The notes beneath the pieces are model-generated. The model saw only the letters and a list, made by a program, of their open reading frames with translations, searched no databases and had not been told where the DNA came from. A DNA stretch of 11,800 nucleotides from Candidatus Heimdallarchaeota archaeon LC_3 (GTDB lineage Archaea; Asgardarchaeota; Heimdallarchaeia; Hodarchaeales; LC-3): contig MDVS01000053.1 of the NCBI GenBank assembly GCA_001940645.1, forward strand, positions 1 to 11,800. The letters are read 5' to 3'. Positions within the stretch are counted from its first letter, which is position 1. The number at the start of each line of letters is the position of its first letter. The position numbers were made by a program, and so were the translations under genes. Of the stretch, positions 5,609-11,800 are shown in pieces.

Positions 5609-6870
5609 TCAGCCCTACTAAGAGACCAGATATTCCATATAGTATTAATCATCTAAAAATAAGTAATATTGAAAAATCAGAATTTTTACCATTAATACAG
5701 ATTATCTTGGCGAACAAAATTAAGTATTTAGACCCTGTCAATACAAATTTACTTCTTGATGATTGGGAAATAAAATTTAATGACCATTTACTTAAGTTTA
5801 AAAACCAAAGTCAAGTTGAAAACTGGATTATACGCCGATTAGAAGTTTTTTTAGGTAATCCATATTCCTTAACAAATCTATCTTTATTGGATTCATTATT
5901 CATTCTTCCTCCTTTACAGGATCATTTCAATTCGATTATGTTATGTTTGGAAAAAGAGGACAAAGGAGGTATTATGGGACCCAAAGGATTTGGTAAGAAA
6001 TTTTTTGTAAATTTTCTGTCTCACTTTTGGTCTTTAAAGTATGAAACACCTATTCTTTTCATTGAAAACATAAATTTATTAGTAAAAGATGATTGGGAAG
6101 CAATTCAAGCTGCTTTAATTTCTTTGACAAATGCTATTGATCCTAAAAAGAAATTATTACTGATTTTACATAATAGTGATGTAATAAGTATAGACCTGGA
6201 AAGACAAATAAACAGATTAGTGAATTTAGCAATTAATACCCCTTTATCGCTGTTTTATTTACATGATTATATAGAAATTGAAGATTATAATACACATCAC
6301 AATAAAACATTTTCTAAACTTCAAAGCTTGCTAAGAGTCTCGAAAAAGGAATGTATTCTTATTTTTGACAATAATAACGAGATGTGGATCTCTTATTATA
6401 AAATATGGTTGGTTTTGATATTTAAAAACTTTTTTGGAATAAATATAAAGCCATTAATGAATAATATTGATGATCAATTATCATTATTCGATTTTCAAGA
6501 ACGATTGAACCTTTCTCAAATTCTGAATATCTATTTGCTATCTGAAAAAGGTTCTTATGATAAGATCATATCTGAAATTAAAATTAATGAAGAAAATGTT
6601 GTACTTCATAGTTTTCTTATCGAATCCCTATTCTTAATTTATGAAATTGATCAAGCTGTTGAGTATTTGGATGAATATAAGCAAATTTATGAGAAATCAC
6701 AATCACTAGCTAAATGGTATCTATTATATGGAAAATCATTAAGTATGAGAGGATTAACAAAAGAAGCTAAAGATAGTTTTAATGAAGCGCTAAAACATGC
6801 AGAATTTTCAGATAGACAAGAAATTAAAAATGAAATTGCTCAATGGATTGGTAACAGTGACAATAAATAA
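5564..6870 (+). CDS. degenerate P-loop NTPase-like/TPR module, C-terminal continuation of the TIR gene
   Basis: This frame is open from 5521, through the A tract, to TAA 6868-6870. Its first possible start is TTG 5707, which lacks any ribosome-binding site, so it is more likely the rest of the TIR protein than a separate gene. Counting from 5707, residues 40-70 carry W-I-x-R-RLEVFL and LDSLFILPPL. A P-loop-like GPKGFGKK (91-98) follows, with Lys where Ser or Thr should be, then FLSHFW and PILFIENINLL. The expected Walker B strand reads LLLILHNSD without the usual acidic pair. The block aligns by eye with the intact NTPase encoded at 8653-10569. From about residue 270 come TPR-like helices (YDKIISEI, AVEYLDEYKQIY, LTKEAKDSFNEALKHAE). 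It looks like a TIR-STAND-TPR arrangement whose NTPase has lost catalysis. If translated from 5707 alone it would be 387 residues. Confidence 0.65.
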
Positions 6871-7114
6871 TGAAAAAAAGAATATTTTTGGTTCATTTAT
6901 AAGAAAATAGTAAAGAAAAATTCACTTAAAATTCATATGTTGACCAAAACTAAAATGACTATAGGCTAAGTACCCAATATATGTCTAATAAAAACCAAAT
7001 ATGATTCCCTGAATTTTGTCATTTTATGCGAAATAATTAAATATTGAAGAAAAATCTTAGCATTAGGATTTACTATTTGAAAATTATTAAATATATTAAT
7101 GGATCTGAGATGAA
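6871..7114. other. spacer between TIR-module gene and MinD/ParA gene
   Basis: This is an AT-rich gap of 244 bases. TTAAATAT at 7037-7044 is a possible TATA box for the ATPase gene, with initiation near 7068. No gene is visible. The gap suggests that the ATPase and longin genes form a separate transcription unit from the TIR set. Confidence 0.4.
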
Positions 7115-7960
7115 TTGAAGAGTTTAACTATATTATCTAATAAAGGTGGGGTTGGAAAAACAAGTATTGCAGTAAATATCGCCACTCACTTAGCAAAACA
7201 AGGTAAAAATGTTCTTTTACTTGATTGTGATTTTCATGGACCTTCTATGATGACGTTTTTTAAACCAGGGATACCCTGGATAAATAATTATCTTTTTGGT
7301 GAAAACCCATCAAAAGAATATTCAGAATGTATACAAGATTTTTCTTCAAAATTCAATTTACCCGGAAAATTATATATTGGTTTTGCTGATCCAAGCCCTG
7401 AATCTATACAGTTTGTGATTCGAATCGACAATACGGACTCTTTAATCATGCTAAGACGACTAATAAGATTAAAAAGAGAGATTCAAGAGGATCCTAATTA
7501 TAGTATTGACTATTTTATTATAGATTGTTCTCCTGGTACGGGTTATTCCACAGTGAATTCCATTTTAGTAACAGATACATCTCTATTTATTATTAAATTA
7601 GGAAATGCAGATATCTATGGGACTACCAATATGATTGCTGGATTGTTTAACTCTTTGAAAAACAGATCTCTAGTTTTAGCTAATCAAGTTCCATTAGAAG
7701 CTATTAAGGATGAAACAACCACCAAAGAAATTGAGCAAATGATAGAAAAAATCTTTACAGAGAATATTGGAGAAAAAGTTGTTGAATTTCTGGGTTGGAT
7801 CCCTACTGATTACAGTTTTCAAACGATTGAGTTTAATGAAGCGTTAAAAGTTTTGAAAGGTGAGGAAAGTCAGAGAACAATTTTTACAATTCATCAGCCC
7901 GACCATGTATTTTCCCAAGTCCTAGTTAAAATTATCCCAGACTTATTTGATGAAAAATAA
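7115..7960 (+). CDS. MinD/ParA-family ATPase
   Basis: This 281-residue protein has the deviant Walker A of the MinD/ParA family, NKGGVGKTS, with signature Lys10 and Lys15. The A' motif is LLLDCDFHGPS (35-44), and Walker B is YFIIDCSPGTG, with Asp137 for magnesium. The DCDxHGPS wording is closest to Mrp/MinD-type members. A late segment (FLGWIPTDYSF) matches the switch to the final domain seen in MinD proteins. Family members dimerise on ATP and position partners on membranes or nucleoids, or load metal clusters. No CxxC scaffold cysteines are visible, which argues against Mrp. The start is TTG 7115; an in-frame TGA at 7106 excludes anything earlier. The longin-like gene follows directly, so the two are likely translated from one message and may function together. 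Confidence 0.85.
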   Translation: MKSLTILSNKGGVGKTSIAVNIATHLAKQGKNVLLLDCDFHGPSMMTFFKPGIPWINNYLFGENPSKEYSECIQDFSSKFNLPGKLYIGFADPSPESIQFVIRIDNTDSLIMLRRLIRLKREIQEDPNYSIDYFIIDCSPGTGYSTVNSILVTDTSLFIIKLGNADIYGTTNMIAGLFNSLKNRSLVLANQVPLEAIKDETTTKEIEQMIEKIFTENIGEKVVEFLGWIPTDYSFQTIEFNEALKVLKGEESQRTIFTIHQPDHVFSQVLVKIIPDLFDEK

Positions 7961-8007
7961 AAAATTAATTGAATGTATTAGAATGGACCCAATGTGGTAA
8001 TAACCGA

Positions 8008-8640
8008 ATGATAATTTATGCTGTTTACATTATTTCCGTTCAGGGAAAAATATTAATCTCTGAAAATTTTCATTCTCCAGAAGAAATTCCAAATGAATTA
8101 ATTTTAGGAGGTTTAATAACAGCTCTTTCGGGGGTTGCAAATGAACTCGGCCGTTCAGAAATGAAAAGCATAGAAATTGAGGGATTATCTTATCATTTTA
8201 GATCATTTGGATTATATAGAGTTGTATTAGTAACAGATGTTCCAACCAGACCCGAATCTGTATTACAAACAGTTGGATTACGCTTTATGAATAAATATGG
8301 AGAAAAAATTGATAGTGGTAAGCTAGACAATAACGAGTTAATTGAATTTAAAAAATCAATTTATGAAATAGTGGGGAAAGAGTATTATTCAGATGAATCA
8401 AAACTCATCAAACCAACAAAGAAGTTTAGCACAGGAGAAATCTTTAATTTACCTCATCATCTTCAAAGTACAGCTTTAGCAATGATTTCTATAGAAGAGG
8501 GAACAATAGAAGAAATTGCAAGGGAATCTGGTTTGAAATCTGGTGAAGTAAATGAAAATCTAATTTCGCTTCAAAATTTAGGTTATATTGGTAACAGAAA
8601 AAAAGATGGAATGATAAAATATTTTTGTTCATCTGTCTAA
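8008..8640 (+). CDS. longin-like domain protein with C-terminal winged helix
   Basis: I prefer ATG 8008 (210 residues), because MIIYAVYIISVQGKIL is how longin-like domains usually begin. TTG 7969 would add 13 residues, eight bases after the preceding stop and without a ribosome-binding site. Residues 1-105 follow the longin/roadblock-type pattern: two beta strands, a helix (LILGGLITALSGVANELG), then strands (MKSIEIEGLSYHFRSF, LYRVVLVTDV) and a helix (SVLQTVGLRFMNKYGEKI). Such domains are abundant in Asgard archaea, often as small-GTPase partners. Residues 150-210 form a winged helix: LPHHLQSTALAMISIEEGTIEEIARESGLKSGEVNENLISLQNLGYI followed by a basic wing. It may therefore link a signalling complex to DNA, possibly with the MinD/ParA protein encoded next to it. 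The domain call is by fold pattern only. Confidence 0.7.
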   Translation: MIIYAVYIISVQGKILISENFHSPEEIPNELILGGLITALSGVANELGRSEMKSIEIEGLSYHFRSFGLYRVVLVTDVPTRPESVLQTVGLRFMNKYGEKIDSGKLDNNELIEFKKSIYEIVGKEYYSDESKLIKPTKKFSTGEIFNLPHHLQSTALAMISIEEGTIEEIARESGLKSGEVNENLISLQNLGYIGNRKKDGMIKYFCSSV

Positions 8641-8647
8641 AAAAAAA
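8639..8647 (-). terminator. T9 tract downstream of the winged-helix NTPase gene
   Basis: On the minus strand, nine T residues start five bases after the TAA of the large NTPase gene. Archaeal polymerase typically terminates at such T runs without a hairpin. The tract overlaps the stop codon of the convergent longin gene. Confidence 0.5.
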
Positions 8648-8652
8648 TCTAA

Positions 8653-10569
8653 TTAAATATTGGAAATTACTGATTTAATAAAAGCTAAATTAAGTATTTG
8701 TGTATTATTGAAATCCTTCATGATGTCTTTTGGGAAAATAAAATTATTAACAAAAATATATTCCTCTTTGTTGAAATTTAAATATACTAATAACAATTCT
8801 CCTTTATAGAAATCAAATCGTGTGTTCAATCGTATCCAAGTTAGAAATTTTGTTCTTTTCTCCTCAGCTAAATTCTCCATTAATTTTTCCCATAAATAAT
8901 ACAAGGGAAAGGCTGATCGCTTGAAAAGGGAACATAAATATTTATACACATAATCAGTTTCCTTATTTAACAGGTGTTCACACACATAAGTTGCCCATTC
9001 AAAGTGATAAAAATTAATTACAATTTCTTGTTTTAAACTTCCTTCAACGGGTTTATAATTAAATGGTGGAAGTAAACGGCTCAATGGATTTACCCATTCT
9101 TCCAATATTTCTATTAGTTCTTCTTTCCAATTATCAGAATAGATATCCTTGAGTTCCTGCAATAAAGTTGATTCCAATATCGCTGAGAGTTGGCTTTGAT
9201 GAATTCCTTGTTCTTCTCTTAGGATAAATAAGATACTTAACAAAGAATAAAGCGTTATAGGAAAAGTATTATCAGTAATTGAGCTTTGAAGATTTTCTAA
9301 GGCTGTTTTCAAGAATCCTAATGAAACTACAAAAGACCATGGAGAATTAAATCTATCTATTACAATTTTATTCCAATTCTGATTTTTCCAAGGAACATAG
9401 TCTAAAAGAATATCTAACGCAACCCATTGAATCCATTCATGGAAAAAGGGTCTCCACTCTAGCCAACTATTACTTAAATTAAAGTTATGAGACATTTCTA
9501 GTGGGATTACATCTTTCTTTATTGAAGAAATGATGGAAAGATTTTCCTTTGCAATAAATTTATCTTCATCAATTTCTGTAAAAGCAATTAAAATAGACCA
9601 AGTAGCGGGTCCTGAATTTGAAACAAACTTCCTGATCATTTCTAAATTTTCTTTTGGTGTTAGATGAACGTCTTCAATTATTAAAAGCCAACCGGATTTA
9701 CCACTGTCAGCTGAAATATTATCAGATAATACACCATACGTCTGTTCCCATTCTTGAGTTGTTAGATCTTTTGGATTATCTATTAAAAGAACTTGTGATC
9801 CGTGGTTTGTTAACCACCAATGTGTTAAATAAAGAATTAATCTACTTTTACCCATACCCGTTTTAGCAAATAATCCAGCTTTACCACGAGTAATAAGAAT
9901 CTGTGACAGCGGTTCAAATAAAGATTTCAAAGGGGGAACTGCTAATGAAGAATCCAAAATACAATAATCTCTAAGACCGCGAGTTCCATAAGCTAACTTA
10001 AGCATACGACTTTCCAACCATTTTTGGGTATCTTTATGCTTGAAAAGCTTCTTAATAGGTTGAATATAGTCTTTGATCCATTTTTTTGGCGTTAAATCAA
10101 GTTCAACAGGAGGAGGTAATGACAAAGAAATTTTTTGATTTAAATTTATAGAAGTATCACCAATTAAAAACGGGATTGTTCTCACAGCTGGAGGCAAACC
10201 CTTAGGCCTTATTTGTTCAATAGTAATAACATGTTTAGCATCAAGCATTTCTTCAATTTGCTCAACTTCATCTAGATCATCAGTGAAAGGTTCTTCTTCA
10301 ACTGATTTTCCAGATTCGAAAGCTTCAATAAACGATAGTGCTCGAAAACCAAATTCAGTTAAATTATAAGATTTATGTTGCTTTTCAATTACATTTCCCT
10401 CAAGGAGTTTTTTAAGATGAAAATTGAGCTTAGCACCTTCAATATTTCCAGCAGCTTTGTTTAAGTCACTAAATGATCTAGCACCAATATTAATTGTTTT
10501 AACGAGTATTAAACGTATTTCATGTCTAAATAAGTCAAAAAAATGATGACTACCTTGAGTTTCAGACAA
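8653..10569 (-). CDS. winged-helix / STAND-like P-loop NTPase
   Basis: This 638-residue protein starts at TTG with a well-placed CGGTGA seven bases upstream. Residues 10-85 form an ArsR-like winged helix (FRHEIRLILVKTINIGARSF, then KLNFHLKKLLEGNVIEK and YNLTEFGFRAL). An acidic linker (about 89-110) follows. At 184-214 come WLESRML and LDSSLAVPPL, then a complete Walker A, AKTGMGKS (235-242), a LTHWW helix, VLLIDNPKDLT and a Walker B WLLIIEDVH (295-302). The rest is helical, with no clear TPR or WD repeats. The core aligns with the TIR-linked module at 5564-6870, which suggests the two are paralogous sensors or switches. An ATP-dependent regulator that binds DNA through its N-terminus fits this architecture and might control the TIR/RyR operon; that role is inference. 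It converges on the longin gene with 12 bases between stops. Confidence 0.8.
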   Translation of the reverse strand: MSETQGSHHFFDLFRHEIRLILVKTINIGARSFSDLNKAAGNIEGAKLNFHLKKLLEGNVIEKQHKSYNLTEFGFRALSFIEAFESGKSVEEEPFTDDLDEVEQIEEMLDAKHVITIEQIRPKGLPPAVRTIPFLIGDTSINLNQKISLSLPPPVELDLTPKKWIKDYIQPIKKLFKHKDTQKWLESRMLKLAYGTRGLRDYCILDSSLAVPPLKSLFEPLSQILITRGKAGLFAKTGMGKSRLILYLTHWWLTNHGSQVLLIDNPKDLTTQEWEQTYGVLSDNISADSGKSGWLLIIEDVHLTPKENLEMIRKFVSNSGPATWSILIAFTEIDEDKFIAKENLSIISSIKKDVIPLEMSHNFNLSNSWLEWRPFFHEWIQWVALDILLDYVPWKNQNWNKIVIDRFNSPWSFVVSLGFLKTALENLQSSITDNTFPITLYSLLSILFILREEQGIHQSQLSAILESTLLQELKDIYSDNWKEELIEILEEWVNPLSRLLPPFNYKPVEGSLKQEIVINFYHFEWATYVCEHLLNKETDYVYKYLCSLFKRSAFPLYYLWEKLMENLAEEKRTKFLTWIRLNTRFDFYKGELLLVYLNFNKEEYIFVNNFIFPKDIMKDFNNTQILNLAFIKSVISNI

Positions 10570-11057
10570 ATTGTATTCACCGAAAATATTATAAACTAAA
10601 AAAATTGCTTTGAGAAGTTTTTAGTACGAAAATTAGATATAAACTATAATTATAATCATTTAATATTATTTTAAAATCGAATGAGGGATATTAATCAAAT
10701 GCTTTTAAAAGTAATTATCATTTTAGATGTTGAAATTGAGTGTTTGTGGGCAAAAAATATTTAAATGATTAGTAAATATAGTCACATCAATTTATTGGTT
10801 CTCCTAAATAATTATTGAAAAATAACATTCAAATATTTTTCAGGGGATTTTCGAGTTTGTCAACAACATTCGTTAAAAGAACTTATCCAATGTTAAAAAT
10901 ACTTTCAAATAATTCTTCTAGGTTAAAATTATCTATTAGAGCAAAATAAAAATAATAATTTTCCTGAAATTGATTAATAAATGTAAAAAACAATGTAGTC
11001 AATAATTATCTAAGTTCAGTCTAAACGTTGATTAATGTTACATATAAATCCCTCCTT
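10570..11057. other. gene-poor AT-rich region next to the transposase
   Basis: About 490 bases lie between the winged-helix NTPase gene and the transposase. The left part holds the CGGTGA ribosome-binding site (10577-10582, minus) and a minus-strand TTTATAAT (10588-10595) close to the NTPase start. Two tiny frames (10681-10764 plus; 10883-11002 minus) are too short to support. No tRNA, CRISPR repeat or clear IS terminal repeat was seen. Confidence 0.5.
10577..10582 (-). promoter_or_regulatory. ribosome-binding site of the winged-helix NTPase gene
   Basis: CGGTGA on the minus strand, seven bases before the TTG at 10569, supports that start although the codon is not ATG. Confidence 0.6.
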
Positions 11058-11800
11058 TTAAAATAAAGATAGACAATTTTTGTCTAAAATCCTCAGATAC
11101 TGCTCAATTAATTCACGAATTGGGATATGATTATAGATCCATTTATTATATACTAATTCAAGCTTATTTGTAATCAATTCTTCCGGTATGATCGATTCTG
11201 GATCTTTAGGAAGGTGACGATAGATCCATGAGGAGTATAATAGGCAGGCAACAGCAAAGAGCCATATTCTGTGTGATGGGTGAATAACTCTTGTCTTGGC
11301 TTGTAATGACTTTATCTGTCTGAAAGCTGTTTCAATACGCCAACGTTTTCCATAATAGTCATAAACTGTTTTAGAACAGACATCTGGACTGGTTATATAC
11401 AAAAAATATTCATGATTTAGATCGGAATCTCCTTTTGATTTATTCTTTTTCCTTTTAAGTTTCCAAATAACTAGATTCACCTTGACTGAAGGATTTCCAT
11501 ACTCAAAATCTTTTATTACCCAACAGTTAGTATTTTTTCGGTATATCGTTTTATTCAAGCTTGGAATGAAGAATTGACTTTTATTCATAGTTTTGGGATT
11601 TTCCAGCAATCTACAGGTTTTTGTAATTTTTTTACTTCTTCTGAACGCTATTATAAAAGAATAATTAAATAAATAGAGTGTTTGGACTATTTTAGATGAA
11701 ATAAAACCTCTATCAAGTATAATCAAACTAATTTTAAGCTTTCTTTTAATTTGGGATAATGTTTCATGTAATATATGATACAGCACTTTTAAATCACCTT
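11058..11800 (-). CDS. IS4-type DDE transposase, N-terminus beyond the right edge
   Basis: The frame ends at TAA 11058-11060 and stays open to the right edge (GDLKVLYHIL precedes the first in-window start), so the gene is partial. Counting from the GTG at 11786, the second catalytic aspartate is in LIILDRGF (Asp25). The catalytic glutamate is in the YREK signature YGKRWRIETAFRQIK (145-159), with Tyr145, Arg148, Glu152 and Lys159 correctly spaced. The first aspartate would lie outside the window. The Y-2-R-3-E-6-K signature marks the IS4-related DDE families, which cut and paste insertion sequences. The reading frame shows no internal stop, so the element may be intact. No terminal inverted repeat could be identified because the other end is not visible. 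Confidence 0.85.
   Translation of the reverse strand, partial: GDLKVLYHILHETLSQIKRKLKISLIILDRGFISSKIVQTLYLFNYSFIIAFRRSKKITKTCRLLENPKTMNKSQFFIPSLNKTIYRKNTNCWVIKDFEYGNPSVKVNLVIWKLKRKKNKSKGDSDLNHEYFLYITSPDVCSKTVYDYYGKRWRIETAFRQIKSLQAKTRVIHPSHRIWLFAVACLLYSSWIYRHLPKDPESIIPEELITNKLELVYNKWIYNHIPIRELIEQYLRILDKNCLSLF

Noticed and set aside
6871..7114. Search for CRISPR repeats or a tRNA in the spacer
   Set aside because: No regularly spaced direct repeats, cloverleaf or T-loop GTTCRA-type sequence was found.
9654..9866. Plus-strand open frame of 70 codons
   Set aside because: It is antisense to the Walker A/B region of the large NTPase.
10645..10654. Palindrome TATAATTATA
   Set aside because: It is short and made only of A and T in a region where such matches are expected by chance.
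10681..10764. Short plus-strand frame of 27 codons starting at ATG
   Set aside because: There is no ribosome-binding site, no homology that I recognise, and the length is compatible with chance.

Overview
The window is AT-rich DNA that looks archaeal. Several genes start at TTG or GTG codons, and the starts are often preceded by the archaeal ribosome-binding core GGTGA(T). Spacers contain TTTATAAA- or TTTAAATA-type TATA elements, and one protein pairs a longin-like domain with a winged helix. That last feature, together with the general style of the proteins, suggests an Asgard archaeon. This lineage call is inference; 'archaeon' is much safer.

Layout. The left edge (1-405) holds the 3' end of an unrecognised gene. 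A YbjN/type III chaperone-like protein (595-1143) converges on a small winged-helix regulator (1206-1592, minus). Between them lies a GC-rich hairpin that resembles the end of an IS200/IS605 element. Upstream of the regulator on the same strand is a PRC-barrel protein with three acidic DG-x4-DE repeats (1645-2586, minus).

The centre (2764-6870, plus) is the most interesting part. A TATA box abuts a perfect 8-bp inverted repeat. It is followed by closely spaced genes for a two-helix membrane protein with tandem RCK/TrkA-N domains and a C-terminal RyR domain, a free-standing RyR-domain protein, and a TIR-domain protein. The TIR reading frame breaks after a run of 14 A residues, and an adjacent frame continues it without a stop into a P-loop-like, TPR-ending module. 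Read with one slip, the product is a TIR-NTPase-like-TPR protein of about 572 residues. The inferred model is a nucleotide-signalling or defence locus: a TIR enzyme acts on NAD or makes a signal, and RyR/RCK proteins sense it at the membrane.

Next come a MinD/ParA-type ATPase (7115-7960) and a longin-like plus winged-helix protein (8008-8640). Converging on them is a large winged-helix/P-loop NTPase (8653-10569, minus) whose NTPase core is visibly homologous to the TIR-linked one. The TIR-linked copy has lost its Walker A Ser/Thr, while this copy is intact.

The right end (10570-11057) has no convincing gene. It is followed by an IS4-type DDE transposase cut by the window edge (11058-11800, minus).
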